DNA of 64,000 bases from Viscum album (lineage: Eukaryota; Streptophyta; Magnoliopsida; Santalales; Viscaceae): contig CAUJRU010000141.1 of the NCBI GenBank assembly GCA_963277665.1, positions 186,001-250,000 on the forward strand, read 5' to 3'. The position numbers and the translations under genes are program-made. The notes beneath the pieces were generated by a model, which saw only the letters and a list, made by a program, of their open reading frames with translations, had not been told where the DNA came from and ran no database searches. Shown in pieces: positions 36,341 through 50,470 of the stretch. Position 1 is the stretch's first letter; every line of letters begins with the position of its first letter.

Positions 36341-37893
36341 TGTCATTAAGAAGTAAAATGTGGTTCAATGAGATTAAAATAATTTTTTGGTGAATAGTAA
36401 CTTAATTAAGTTTTTAATCGCGATTAGTGGTAATTAGTGTAGTTTAAGGTATAAATAATGCTTTAATAATAGGAAATTACCTAGACACATGACCCAACCT
36501 TATTGGTTGTGTCATGGCCGACCACGACAAGCCATGGGTCAACTTGGGGACTCCATGGAGACACTTTGGTAGGGAAATGACATAAATAACTTTTTATTTA
36601 ATGTAAAAGTAAAAATGACACAAACATAATATGTTTTACGAAAACAATTTTTACATGGGGTTATAAAGATCAGATTTTTGATTATAAATAGTCATTGGAA
36701 AGCTAAAAATATTTCCTACATCATAGTATTTTTTTTATGATTTTTAGACATTAAATAAATTAAATTATTTATGACATAATAATGATGCAGCGATGACATC
36801 ATTATTTGACGGTTTAAATAAAATGGAAAGGAAATGTAAAATCTATGAACTACACATGGCCAAAACCAATTGGATGAGTGGATTTCGAACCCTTATAACC
36901 TTATCCACGAATTATATCAATGTGGGACCTTTTAAAACTGAAACACATTTTCAAATAAAGTGATATTTCTTTACTTTCCAAAAGTTCCCCTCCTCTCCTC
37001 TTATAAAAGGCCCCCAACTCTACCTCATTTCACACACTCCTCAAGCCTTTGGCTCGGCCAACCCCTGCCCATTTACTCTCTCCACATCCCTCTCCTCATC
37101 CTAGAGGATTCCCTTTGGGCAGAATTCTTTCAAAGGAAGCCTTTAGGCTCAAATCATAAGGAGTTACACTTTTAAAGGAGATTAGAGAACGGTCGGGTCA
37201 AGTCGGATACGAGGTATGAGACTTCGTCTCAATCTCCTTTCATTGAGGCATATTTTATTTTATACACAACTTTCTTTTATACGGTGTATAAACCCCTTTG
37301 ACTTTTACATTTATTCAAAAGGAATCTTTTTTATACGAAGCGTTTACTAAACGAAAAAAGGGAATGTTTTTGTCGTACATATGCGGCGACAACGACTTCT
37401 CCGCCGTCGTAACCGTTATTTGAGTTTCGGCTTCCTCTTCAAGCCATAGCTTTTTTTTAAAAAGAAAAATAAATACCATGTTTTACTTTGGTATTGAAAA
37501 TGGTTTTCATAATGTTTTTATTATATCAATGTGTTGTATTGATATCTCGTGATTGAAATGTGGAAATGTTATGTTTCCTTTATGCATGTTTTATGTGATA
37601 TGATTATGTTATGGTTGTTGGGCATTATTATGAAGACGGGTGGTTCCGTGATAAACTAAGGGCGGGTGAGCCCGTTATAGCTCTCCAATGCATTGGGTAA
37701 GGCGAAGGAGTGAAACGTTAAGGTTTCTCCGAAGAGATTTAGGGAATATACTGTGATGGGTATTCCAAACGTAACCAAGAGGGTTACTCCCTACGTAAGA
37801 ATGTTATGAATGCCTCAAGTTACCTTTACGTCTTATGATTTCTATGATTTATTCATGATTTTATGAGGTATGCTAAAGTGCCTATGTTTTATG
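36341..37893 (+). repeat. LTR-X subtype A copy lacking the leader intron
   Basis: Forward LTR-X from mid-U3, through the TATA box (37002-37008) and leader, to 37177 (TTTAAAG). It continues at once with GAGATTAGAGAACGG (37178). In other copies these two points are separated by about 880 bases bounded by GT...AG (in the copy at 55655 the interval is 57252-58132). The interval holds the 42-codon frame and the CG-rich module. Downstream it continues normally through the A-type block to about 37893, then meets a reverse X-B LTR. Confidence 0.85.
37002..37008 (+). promoter_or_regulatory. TATA box of intron-less LTR-X
   Basis: TATAAAA followed by GGCCCCCAAC, one base different from the usual GGCCCCCACC. 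Confidence 0.6.
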
Positions 37894-38165
37894 GCATACT
37901 TAAGTGGAATAACCATACGGTCGACTTCCACACATATCACTTAATGGAATAGCCATACGGCCAATTTCCATACATAATTAATGGAATAGCCATACGGCCG
38001 ACTTCCATACCTAATGCATTGGAGGTTATAATGTAACCACCCGTCCTGGTATTCACGGCACCACCCGTAATATGGTTTATAACGTAACCACCCGTTAAAA
38101 TGTCCAAGTACTAATATAAAATCATAAAACATAAAACCAATATAAAGGAATGATAACATTTCCAC
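37894..38165 (-). repeat. X-B tandem array with 74-codon frame (second copy)
   Basis: Reverse-oriented counterpart of 8979-9178, with GGCCGTATGG and ACGGGTGG units and an open 74-codon frame at 37941-38165. Confidence 0.65.
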
Positions 38166-39820
38166 ATTTCAATCACAATATATCATAAATATATTGACAT
38201 AATAGAATCGTTTTTCAAAACCATTTTCAATACCAAAATACATAAAAGAGTATATGGTATTTATTTTATTCTAAAAACATTACGGCTTGTTGAGGAAGCC
38301 AAAGACCAAATAATACTTGCGGCGGCAGAGAAGGTCGTTGTCGCCGCGTACGTTAAAAGAAACATTCCTTTTTGTCGTTTTGTAAAACGCTTCGTAGAAA
38401 AATATTCCTTTTGTATAAAAGTAAAAGTCAAAGGGGTTTATACACCGTATAAAATAAAGTTGTGTATAAAATGAAATATGCCTCAATGAAAGGAGATTGA
38501 GACGAAGTCCCTTACCTCAGGTCCGACTTGACTCGATCGTTCTTTAACGCCCTGAATAATAAACTTGAGTTAATTTATACTTGATTAAGAACCTTTTTAA
38601 AGTTCATTATTCCTTTTATATCACTTATTGCCATGTTATAAACATTATGTAACCATTTAAGTTAATAATGTTTGTTTTGTCAATATTTGGTTCTTAAGTC
38701 GAAAGTGGACTTGTTACAATTACATGTTGTTCTTGTGGTCAAAAGTTCTTTATATCCAGAATGAAATTCCAGATTTGGATATAATATGTATCATATATAT
38801 CCAGCATATACATTTATTTATAATATTACATAATCATTTAGAGGTAAGAAATGAAATGCACCGTTCATGGAGACGGTAAGCCGTACGTACGCATGAACGC
38901 TACTTTCATTTCTTTGTCATATTAGTGGAATTAAAACTAAATGAGAGGTATGTATATTTTAATTCCAGAATTATATTCATCATTTAGATATATCATTAAT
39001 TATATATATACATTATATACATGTAATTTTAATAGTACATTACATTTGGGGATAAGAAATGAAATTCTTCGTTCATGGAGACGGTAAGCCGTACGTACGC
39101 ATGAACGCTACTTCCATTTCTATTTCATATTTTCTGGAAAGGAATCATAATGATATAAGAGTATATTATAATTCCAGTATAATAACATATATAATATCAT
39201 TAACTTTATCCTTTAAACATCCCACATATGGTATTAAAGAATCAAATCACTTTCAGGGGGCGGTAGTCCGCACTTCCTAAAATGAAGATATCGTGTTTAC
39301 CCATAATGGAAACCATAAAGGTATGCCCAAAATGAAAAAATAGAAGTTTAAGGAAAACATAAACATATTATATATCATATATAAAAATAGTGACATCATA
39401 ATGGCCACCTTTGAAGGTGTTAAATGAGTATTGAACAATCATCGTTTCGGGAGGCAGAATTTCGACATCCACGGAAACCGTATGTTCTTTAACCATTTGA
39501 TGTAGTTGTGTGAGTTTGTAGCTCAAATAAATCTTATAACAACATCCTAGTATATTGAAGATACTGTTGTTGTTACAAAAGAAGTAAATAAAAAGAGTTT
39601 AGGGGGTTGGAGAAGCAAAATAAAACAAATGAACATGAGAGAATGAATTACCTTTAAAAGTGTATCTCCTTTTGATTTGAGTCTAAAGGCTTCCTTTGAA
39701 AGGATTATGCCCAAAGGGAATCCTCTAGGATTAGTAGAGGGATGTGGAGAGATTAAATGGGCAGGGTTTGGCCGAGCCAAAGGCTTGAGTAGTGTGTGAA
39801 ATGAGGTAGAGGTGGGGGCC

Positions 39821-39827
39821 TTTTATA
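39821..39827 (-). promoter_or_regulatory. TATA box of the minus-strand element's 3' LTR
   Basis: TATAAAA on the minus strand, in the standard context. Transcription would run leftward out of the element. Confidence 0.6.
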
Positions 39828-41247
39828 AGAGGAGAGGAGGGGCACTTTTGGAAAGTAAAGAAATATTACATTATTTGAAAATGTGTTTCGGTTTTAAAAG
39901 GTCCCAAATTGATATAATTCGTAGACAAGGTGATAAGGCTTCGAAATCCACTCATCCAATAAGTTTTGGCCATGTGTAGTTCATATATTTTACATTGTCT
40001 TTCCATTTTATTTAAATCGTCAAATAATGATGTCATCGCTGCATCATTATTATGTCATAAATAATTTAATTTATTTAATGTCTAAAAATCATAAAAATTT
40101 ACTATGATGTAGTAAATATTTTTAGATTTACAATGACTATTTATAATCAAATATCTGATCTTTATAACCCCATGTAAAAATTGTTTTCGTGAAACATCTC
40201 TTGTTTGTGTCATTTTTACTTTAACATTTAATAAAAAGTTATTTATGTCATTTCCAAACCAAAGTGTCTCCATGGGGTCCCCAAGTTGACCCATGGCTTG
40301 TCTTGGTCGGCCATGACACAACCAATAAGTTTGGGACATGTGTCTAGGTCATTTCCTATTATTAAATCATTATTTATACCTTAAACTACCCTAATTACCA
40401 CTAATCGCGATTAAGAACTTAATAAGTTACTATTCACCAAAAAATTATTATAATCTCATTGAACCAAATTTTACTTCTTAATGACAACCATGTATGTCGG
40501 ATTTTCAAAATTCAATACACATTAGTGGTAATCTTTCATTTAACTGAAAAATCAGTTTGCTTGATTACCACTTAGTGGTTTCACTATTCATCAAAAATTG
40601 AAGTTTTTCAGAAAATTACCAAAAATTCACCCTAATCTATATTTGATATTCAAAATTCAAAAATGAAGTCTATTTTACAAAATTCAAATCATATAAGTCA
40701 CATTAATTAATTTAATAATTAATTCCCGCTGCCAGAGCAAATAGCGTGTTTTTACAAAACAATAAGTATCAAAAGATTGATACCAGTTTAAGTCTAATTT
40801 CAAAGTGAAATTGATTCCAATGACCACCATTCGATTAAATGGTAAAAATATATTCTAATTTCACTTCAAAACCAATTCAAAATATAATCTAATCATATAA
40901 ATAAATTATATTACAAAGTAGTTTTGATTTAAAATGCAATATTTTTCACTATTCATTAAAAAATGAACATTGTCAGAAAAATACCAAAAATTCACACAAG
41001 GTAAATTTTGATGTCCCAATCATAAAGGATAAGTTTATTTTGACAGACATAGTTTATAAAATTGTCAAAATATAGATTCAAAAAGGGTTTCCCATCATAA
41101 GTCAGTAAAACAATCTTTTAAGAATATTAGTGTATTACATGCTTAAGATTGGATTTATTTTCATTTTAAGCCTCTAAAACACTATCTTATTCATTAATAG
41201 ACATATGTAAAAATATCTATTATTCATTACTTACTTTGGATGTTACA

Positions 41248-41261
41248 TCCTTCCCCCCTTT
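41248..41261 (-). promoter_or_regulatory. Polypurine tract, minus-strand element X
   Basis: On the minus strand AAAGGGGGGAAGGA lies directly before the LTR start. It is the same sequence as 55641-55654. Confidence 0.9.
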
Positions 41262-41286
41262 AGAAAATTGTGTCCCCGCAATTTAT

Positions 41287-44200
41287 TTACTTATCAAATA
41301 AATGGGGGTACTTATCCCTCATTGCATTTTCAGATTCCCATGTTGCCTCTTCAATCATGTGGTTTTCCCACAAAACCTTTACCTGCTTAATCACCTTATT
41401 CTGTAACACTTGCTCCCTGTGGTCAAGAATATGGACCGGTTGTTCCTCATAAGATAGGTTCTCTTCCAGCTGAACTACCTCTGGACTCAAAACATGAGAT
41501 GGATCTGGCATATACTTTCTCAACATCGAAATGTGAAAAACATTGTGTACCTGAGATAAACTCGGAGGTAAAGCCACTCGGTATGCAACTGATCCAACTC
41601 TCTCCAGAATTTCGTATCGTCCAATGAACCTTGGACTCAACTTTCCTTTCTTACTAAATCTCATCACACTTTTCCAAGGAGAATCCTTGAGAAAAACATG
41701 ATCACCTACCTCAAAAGATAGATCCGTCCTCCGGTTATCCGCATAACTCTTATGCCTGCTCTGAGCTGTTCTCATGTGTTTCTGAATCAGCTGAACTTTT
41801 TCTGCCATATCTTCTACCAATTCTGGTCCCATCAACTTCCTTTCACCCACTTCATCCCAGAAAGCTGGAGTTCAACACCGCTTCCCATATAATGCCTGAA
41901 ATGGTGCTATCTGTATACTGGAATGAAAACTGTTATTATATGAAAACTCAACCAAAGAAAGATGTTGGTCCCAACATCCCTGATAATCCATAGAACAATC
42001 TCGTAGCATATCCTCCAATGTCTGAATTGTTCGTTCTGACTGCCCATCTGATTGAGGATGAAAAGTTGTACTAAAATTTAATTCAGTACCCAACAACTTC
42101 TGAAGGCCTTTCCAAAAGTTAGAAGTAAACCTGGGATCACGATCCGATACAATGGAGAGAGGAACTCCACGTAACCTGACTATCTCTTTAAGATACAAAC
42201 GGGAAAGTTGATCAAGAGAGAAAGTATCTCGTATAGCAAGGAAATGAGAAGATTTGGTCAAGCGATCAACAATAACCCAGATTGCATTATTACCTCGAGA
42301 TGTCTTCGGTAATCCAACAACAAAGTCCATGGATATATTCTCCCATTTCCACTCTGGCACTGGTAAAGGCTGAAGCATCCCTTTCGGTAACTGCCGCTCT
42401 TCTTTAACCTGCTGACAAGTCAAACACTTCACAGTAAAATCAGCAATATCTCTTTTCATTCCATCCCACCAGTAATACTCCCGCAGATCTCTATACATCT
42501 TAGTACTGCCCGGATGAACTGAAAACGGAGAACTATGAGCTTCACATAACAGCTCTCTCTTCAACTGTGAATCAAAAGGCACACACAAACTCTTCCCAAA
42601 TCTCAAAACACAATCACTATCAATGTTGAATTCAGGCAACTTACCTTTCTGAACCAGCTCTACCTTTTTCTGCAACTCACTTTCTTGCTTCTGTGCTTGC
42701 TTGATTCTATCTGATAGAGAAGATCTCACGGATACCTGAAACAAAACAAAAGGACTTCCTGCACCAACAACTTCTATTCCAAAGTTCATCAAATCGTTAA
42801 CCAAAGTATCACGTTCCAAATGCAACATTGTTAATGAAGCATTACTTTTTCGACTCAAAGCATCAGCCACTTTATTTGCTTTTCCCGGATGGTAATGAAT
42901 TGTACAATCATAATCCTTGATTAATTCTAGCCATCTCCTCTGTCTCATTTTTAACTCTTTCTGAGTGAATATATACTTTAAACTTTTGTGATCGGTATAT
43001 ATTTCACACTTTACTCCATACAAATGATGCCTCCAAATTTTTAAAGCAAAAACAACAGCAGCTAATTCCAAATCATGTGTAGGGTAATTTACCTCATGAG
43101 TTTTCAACTGTCGTGAAGCATAAGCAATTACCTGATCATTCTACATTAGGACGCAACCAAGTCCTTTCAATGAAGCATCACTGTATATAACAAACTCACC
43201 ATTCTTGGAAGGTAGTGCCAAAACTGGAGCATTCACCAATCTTCTTTTCAATTCCTGAAAACAATCATTACATTCTTTTGTCCAGATAAACTTAACACCC
43301 TTCCGAGTTAGCTTAGTCATTGGACTAGATAACCGTGAAAAATTTCTAACAAACCTTCGGTAATATCCTGTCAAACCAAGGAAGCTACGAATCTCAGTTA
43401 CATTTGTGGGTCTTGTCCATTCTTCCACAACTTTTGTTTTTGCAGGATCAACAGTTATTCCATCTTTAGAAACAATGTGACCAAGGAAAGAAATTTGTTG
43501 CAACCAAAACTCACACTTGCTGAATTTCCCATACAGTTTCTTTTCTTTTAAGGTTTTCAAGATAACCCTTAAATGTTTTTCATGCTCCTCTTTACTTTTA
43601 GAAAACACCAAAATATCATCAATGAAAACCACCACAAACTTATCCAAGAACTCATGGAAAATTCTATTCATTAAGTCCATGAATACAGCAGGTGCATTGG
43701 TTAGCCCAAAAGGCATTACTACAAATTCATAATGGCCATATCTCGTACGGAACGCGGTCTTCGGAATATCTTCCTCCTTTACCTTCAGCTGATGGTACCC
43801 CGATCTCAAGTCAATCTTTGAAAAAAACTGAGCTCCCTGGAGCTGATCAAACAAATCATCGATATGAGGCAAAGGATATTTGTTCTTAACAGTGATATTA
43901 TTCAAGGCTCTATAATCAATGCAAAGTCTCATAGAACCATCTTTCTTTTTAACAAATAAAACAGGAGTACCCCATGGTGATGTGCTAGGTCTAATGAAAC
44001 ATTTCTCTAATAAATCTTGCAATTTCTCCTTCAACTCTAAAAGTTCAATTTGTGCCATTCGATAAGGGGGTTTTGAAATTGGCTTAGCATCAGGAACTAA
44101 GTCAACAGTAAACTCAACTTTCCGATCTGGTATTATTCCAGGGAACTCATCAGGAAAAACATCAGGATACTCATTTACCACTGGCACATCATTAATCTGA

Positions 44201-45774
44201 ACAGTTCCTTTATTTTCAACGATGTGTGCAAGGTAACATTCATTTCCATATTTTACAAGTATCTCGGCCTCTTGATATGTTATCAAACGTAAGGGTTCAT
44301 TCTTGTAAACAAACTGAAAGTCTTTCTGAAAAGAAACTTCTTTAGCTCTACAGTCAATCTTAACATGGTAAATAGAGAGCCAATCCATACCCAGGATAAC
44401 ATCAAACTCTACTAGAGGTAGAACAATAAGGTTTTCAAGTAGGTTCTTTCCACAGATAAGGATAGGAAGATTCTTATAAATTCTTTTTGCCTCGACACTT
44501 CCCCCAGGTGTTTTTACCAAAAGTTTAGGATACATTTCTTGAGATGGTATTACCATTTTACTAGAAAAGGTTTCAGAGATGAAAGAATGTGTAGACCCCG
44601 AATCAAACAACACACTGACATAATCTGAAAAAACATACAAAGTACCTGATACAACTTCATTTGATGGCCCGACATCTATTGAAGTAGTTTCAAAGGATTT
44701 CACCACCCCTTTCTGCTTGTAGTCTAACTGCTTCCCATCACTCAAGCTTCTTGTCGGACACTCATTTGCATAGTGACCCATCTCATTGCACTTATAACAT
44801 TTCACTAACTGTAAATCAAATTTGTTCTTACCTTCACCTTGATCCTTTTCAGTGCAATCACGAGCCTTATGTCCCATCTTACCACATCGGTAGCACTTCC
44901 CAGAATTCAGAAGACATTCTCCAGCATGCCTTTTGCCACATCTATCACAAACTGGAAACTTAGTTCTCTTACCATCAGAGTTTTTTGAAGAATTCTTACC
45001 TTTCTCCTGCCACCTAGGTCTCTTCTTCTGCTGGTTGTTATAGAAAACTTGGTCATCGGAAAACTCCATTTCCACCTTCTCAGCACATCGAACAAGCTTT
45101 TCATAACTTTTAAACTCACGAGAAGCTAATGCCCTTCGATATTTTGGCTTTAATCCTGAGTAAAAATGATTTATTTTACTATCAAGGTCCCGGATAAAAT
45201 TTGAAGCATACCTTTCCAATCGAGTGAACCTTTCTTCATAGGCAGCCACTGAGTCTTCCTCTTGCCTCAATTCCAAAAATTTCTTTTCCATCCTAATTCG
45301 AACAGCCTTAGGAAAATACTTCTCAAGAAACATACCTTTGAATTCATCCCAGTCAAGAGCATCAATCTCATCGGCATCCCTGATATTTTTAACCATAGAC
45401 CACCACTGATCTGCTTCACCTTCCAAATGGTAAATAGCAAGACTAACCTTTTGATTGTCTGAACACCCCATGACATCAAAAATCTTCTCGAGTTCTTTAA
45501 TCCACCCTTTAGCTAGCACAGGGTCAGATGATCCTCTGAATGATGGTGGATGTTGCCTCATGAAATGTTCCACTAGTGACATGTTCCTCTGCGGTTGGTC
45601 TGGCTGATCTCGTGTATGGATACCACTGCCATTTATCGCTTGAGTCAACTGCGCCATTACTGCAACAAATTGTTCAGTTCCAATTCCGACCATTTCTGGA
45701 TGCTGATTCGGAAGGTTATTTCCTTCTGTATTCCTTCCTAGCACTGCTTCCCTGTTTCCTCTGCGGAAAACCAT
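41287..45774 (-). pseudogene. gag-pol: Element X gag-pol polyprotein, minus strand, two stops
   Basis: 1495 codons collinear with the plus-strand copy, with no frameshift. Gag domain in the first ~200 residues ([19 protein letters not shown]); cysteine-rich [12 protein letters not shown] and two CCHC knuckles ([28 protein letters not shown]); protease [10 protein letters not shown] with FIDDIL near residue 717; RNase H ([16 protein letters not shown]); integrase HHCC finger intact (CLTCQQ) and D,D35E core; GPY/F region; chromodomain-like tail with [12 protein letters not shown]. In-frame TAG at 43141-43143 (residue 878, between GLGCVLM and NDQVIAY, where Gln is expected) and TGA at 41872-41874 (residue 1301, after GKRC, where the sister copy has Arg CGA). 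I start at the ATG at 45774 (MVFRRGN); the codon nine bases earlier is TTG. Upstream, the 5' UTR is cut before any PBS. Tekay/Del-like chromovirus. Confidence 0.95.
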
Positions 45775-45798
45775 TCTGAACAAACATGTCTTAGATTA

Positions 45799-45859
45799 AG
45801 CAACATGGTAATCTGAAAATGCAATGAGGAATAAGTACCCTCATTTATTCGATAAGTAA
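45799..45859 (+). pseudogene. Orphan 3' tail of element X pol, plus strand
   Basis: The last ~16 codons of pol in forward orientation ([14 protein letters not shown] then TAA), fused to the inverted 5' UTR of the minus-strand element. The junction lies in CAACATGG(T/G)AATCT, which occurs in both parents: the 5' UTR read in reverse, and the ATWES codons of pol. It supplies the second, outward-facing PPT and LTR of this double-tailed element. Confidence 0.85.
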
Positions 45860-45884
45860 ATAAATTGCGGGGACACAATTTTCT

Positions 45885-45898
45885 AAAGGGGGGAAGGA
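45885..45898 (+). promoter_or_regulatory. Polypurine tract before the composite LTR
   Basis: AAAGGGGGGAAGGA directly before TGTAACATCC at 45899. A PPT is expected at a 3' LTR, so this LTR began as a 3' LTR even though it now lies upstream of the next gag. Confidence 0.9.
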
Positions 45899-47317
45899 TG
45901 TAACATCCCAAGTAAGTAATGAATAATAGATATTTTTACCTATGTCTATTAATGATTAAGATAGTGTTTTAGATGCTTAAGATGAAAATAAATCCAATCT
46001 TAAGCATGAAATACACTAATATTCTTAAAAGATTGTTTTACTGCCTTATGATGAAAAACCCTTTTTAAATTTATCTTTTGACAGTTTTATAAACTATGTT
46101 TGTCAAAATAAACTTATTCTTTATGATTGGGACATCAAAATTTACTTTGTGTGAATTTTTGGTATTTTTTTGACAAGGTTCATTTTTTAATGAATAGTGA
46201 AAAATACTGCATTTTACATCAAACTGCTTTTTAATCTAATTTATTTATATGATTAGATTATGTTTTGAATTGTTTTTGAAGTGAAATTATAATATATTTT
46301 TACCATTTTATCCAATTGTGGTCATTGGAATCAATTTCACTTTGAAATTATACTTAAACTGGTGTCAATCTTTTGATACTTATTGTTTTGTAAAAACACG
46401 CTATTTGCTCTGGAAGCAGGAATTAATTATTAAATTAATTAATGTGACTTATATGATTTTAATTTTGTAAAATAGACTTCATTTTTGAATTCGGAATATC
46501 AAATATAGCTTAGGGTGAATTTTTGGTAATTTTCTGAAAAACTTCAATTTTTGATGAATAGTGAAACCACTAAGTGGTAATCAAGCAAACCGATTTTTCA
46601 GTTAAATGAAAGTTTACCACTAATGTGTATTGAATTTTGAAAATCCGACATACATGGTTATCATTAAGAATTAAAATGTGGTTCAATGAGATTAAAATAA
46701 TTTTTTGGTGAATAGTAACTTATTAAGTTTTTAATCGCGATTAGTGGTGATTAGTGTAGTTTAATGTATAAATAATGCTTTAATAATATGAAATGACCTA
46801 GAAACATGTCCCAACCTTATTGGTTGTGTCATAGCCGACCAATAAAAGCCATGGGTCAACTTGGGGACCCCATGGAGACATTTTGTTTGGGAAATGACAT
46901 AAATAACTTTTTATTTAATGTAAAAGTAAAAATGACACAAACATAATATGTTTTACGAAAACAATTTTTACTTGGGGTTATAAAGATCAGATATTTGATT
47001 ATAAATAGTCATTGGAAAGCTAAAACGATTTCCTACATCATAGTATTTTTTTATGATTTTTAGAAATTAAATAAATTAAATTATTAATGACATAATCATG
47101 ATGCAGCGATGACATCATTATTTGACGATTTAAATAAAATGGAAAGACAATGTAAAATCTATGAACTACACACGTCCAAAACCAATTGTATGAGTGGATT
47201 TCGAACCCTTATCACCTTATCCACTAATTATATTAATGTGGGACCTTTTAAAACCGAAACAAATTTTCAAATAAAGTAATATTTCTTTACTTTCCAAAAG
47301 TGCCCCTCCTCTCCTCT

Positions 47318-47324
47318 TATAAAA
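47318..47324 (+). promoter_or_regulatory. TATA box of the composite LTR
   Basis: TATAAAA followed by GGCCCCCACC. It is the nearest intact promoter upstream of the plus-strand gag-pol. Confidence 0.6.
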
Positions 47325-50206
47325 GGCCCCCACCTCTACATCATTTCACACACTCCTCAAGCCTTTGGCTCGGCCAAACCCTGCCCATTTACTCTCTCCA
47401 CATCTATATCCTCATCCTAGAAGATTCCCCTTGGGAATAATCCTTTCAAAGGAAGCCTTTAGGCTCAAATCAAAAGGAGTTACACTTTTAAAGGTAATTC
47501 TTTCTCTCATGTTCATTTGTTTTATTTTGCTTCTCTAACCCCCTAAACTATTTTTATTTACTTCTTTTGTAACAACACCAGTATCTTCAATATACTAGGA
47601 TGTTGTTATAAGATTTATTTGAGCTACACTCTCACACAACTACATCAAATGGTTAAAGAACATACGGTTTACGTGGATGGCGAAATTCGGCCTCCCGAAA
47701 CGATGATTGTTCAATACTCATTTAACACCTTCAAAGGTGGCCATTATGATGTCACTATTTTTATATATGATATATAATATGTTTATTTTTTCCTTATGCT
47801 TCTTTTTTTTTCATTTTGGGCATACCTTTATGGTTCCCATTATGGGTAAACACGATATCTTCACTTTAGGAAGTGCGGACTACCGCCCCCTAAAAGTGAT
47901 TCGATTCGTTAATACCATATGTGGGATGTGTAAAGGATAAAGTTAATGATATTATATATTTTATTATACTGGAATTATAATATACTCTTATATCATTATG
48001 ATTCCATTCTAGAAAATACGAAATAGAAATGGAAGTAGCGTTCATGCGTACGTACGGCTTACCGTCTCCATGAACGGTGCATTTCATTTCTTACCACTAA
48101 ATGTGATGTAATATTATAAATACATGTATATGCTTAATATATATGATATATATGTTATCAAAAACATTAATATCATTCTGGATATAATGAAACTTTGACC
48201 AAATTAACAACATGTAAGTGTAAGAGGTCTATTTTTGACTTAAGAACCAAATACCGACAAAATGAACATTATTAACTTAAATGAGTACATGATGTTCATA
48301 ACATGGTATAAAAGGAATAATGAACTTAAAAAAGGTTCATAAGAAAGTAGAGATTAACTCAAGTTTATTATTCAGGACATTAAAGAACGATCGAGTCAAG
48401 TCGGATACGAGGTATGGGACTTCGTCTCAATCTCCTTTCGTTGAGGCATATTTTATTTTATACACAACTTTCTTTTATACGGTGTATAAACCCCTTTGAC
48501 TTTTACGTTTATTCAAAAGGAATATTTTTTATACGAAGCGTTTACTAAACGACAAAAGGGAATGTTTTTGTCGTACGTATGCGGCGACAACGACTTCTCC
48601 TCCATCGTGACCGTTATTTGAGTTTCGGCTTCCTCTACAAGCCATACCTTCTTTTTAAAAGAAAAATAAATACCATGTTTTACTTTTCTTTTATTTTAGT
48701 ATTGAAAATGGTTTTCATAATGTTTATATATCAATGTGTTGTATTGATATCTCGTGATTGAAATGTGGAAATTTTATGTTTCCTTATGCATGTTTTATGT
48801 GATATGATTATGTTATGGTTCTTGGGCATTATTATGAAGACGGGTGGTTTCGTGATAAACTAAGGGCGGGTGAGCCCGTTATAGCTCTCCAATGCATTGG
48901 GTAACGCGAAGGAGTGAAATGTTAAGGTCGTACGTATGCGGCGACAACGACTTCTCCGCCGTCGTGACCGTTATTTGAGTTTCGGCTTCCTCTACAAGCC
49001 ATACCTTCTTTTTAAAAGAAAAATAAATACCATGTTTTACTTTTCTTTTATTTTGGTATTGAAAATGGTTTTCATAATTCGTTAAATACCATATGTGGGA
49101 CATATAAAGGATGGAACTATGATATTATATATGATATTATACTGGAATTATAATATACCTTTATATCATTATGATTCCATTCTATAAAATATGAAATACA
49201 AATGAAAGTAGCGTTCATGCGTACGTACGGCTTACCGTCTCCATGAACGGTGCATTTCATTTCTTACCTCTAAATGATTATGTAATATTATAAATTCAAG
49301 TATGTACTGGATATATATGACATATATGATATCTACATCATGAATACCATTCTGGATATAATGAACCATTGACCAAATTAACAACATGTAAGTGTAAGAA
49401 GTCTATTTTTGACTTAAGAACCAAATACCGACAAAATGAACATTATTAACTTAACTGATTACATGATGTTCATAACATGGTATAAAAGGAATAATGAACT
49501 TGAAAAAGATTCATAATCAAGTAGAGATAAACTCAAGTTTATTATTCAGGAGATTAAAGAGCGGTTGGGTCAAGTCGGATACGAGGTATGGGACTTCGTC
49601 TCAATCTCCTTTCGTTGAGGCATATTTTATTTTATACACAACTTTATTTTATACGGTGTATAAACCACTTTGACTTTTACGTTTATTAAAAAGTAATCTT
49701 TTTTTATACGAAGCCAATCATAGAAATCATAAGACATAAAGGTAACTTGAGGCATTCATAACATTCTTACATAGGGAGTAACCCTCTTGGTTACGTTTGG
49801 AATACCCATCATAGTATATTCCCTAAATCTCTTCGGAGAAACCTTAACATTTCACTCCTTCGCGTTTCGTCTCAATCTCCTTTCATTGAGGCATATTTCG
49901 TTTTATACACAACTTTCTTTTATACGGTGTATAAACTCCTTTGACTTTTACTTTTATACAAAAGGAATCTTTTTCTACGAAGCGTTTTACTAAACGACAA
50001 AAAGGAATGTTTTTTTTAACGTACGCGGTGACAACGACCTTTTTCGCCGCCACGAGTATTATTTGATCTTTGGCTTTCTCAACAAGCCGTAATGTTTTTA
50101 GAATAAAATAAATACCATATACTCTTTTATGTATTTTGGTATTGAAAATGGTTTTGAAAAAGGATTCTATTATGTCAATATATTTATGATATATTGTGAT
50201 TGAAAT

Positions 50207-50470
50207 GTGGAAATGTTATCATTCCTTTATATTGGTTTTATGTTTTATGATTTTATACTGGTACTTGGACATTTTAATGGGTGGTTACGTTATAAACCAT
50301 ATGACGGGTGGTGCCGTGAATACCAGGACGGGTGGTTACGTTATAACCTCCAATGCATTGGGTATGGAAGTCGGCCGTATGGCTATTCCATTAAGTATGT
50401 ATGGAAATTGGCCGTATGGCTATTCCATTAAGTGATATGTGTGGAAGTCGACCGTATGGTTATTCCACTT
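50207..50470 (+). repeat. X-B tandem array with 74-codon frame (third copy)
   Basis: Array near-identical to 8979-9178, with the 74-codon frame at 50207-50431 and the overlapping 79-codon frame at 50196-50435 both open. Confidence 0.65.

Larger units (their letters stand above)
37894..41247 (-). repeat. LTR-X subtype B: 3' LTR of the minus-strand element
   Basis: Right end is exact: TGTTACA at 41241-41247 is the reverse complement of the LTR start, directly next to the PPT. Going left it has the U3 blocks, TATA box (39821-39827), two CG-rich modules (about 39066 and 38860), exon-like block (about 38515-38555) and the X-B array (37894-38095). The last ~520 bases of the LTR are missing where the forward copy ending at 37893 abuts. 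Confidence 0.85.

Noticed and set aside
41287..45774. Endogenous plant pararetrovirus (caulimovirus-like) as source of the RT frames.
   Set aside because: Integrase, chromodomain-like tail, PBS, PPT and true LTRs are present and no movement protein is seen. This is the Ty3/gypsy chromovirus arrangement.
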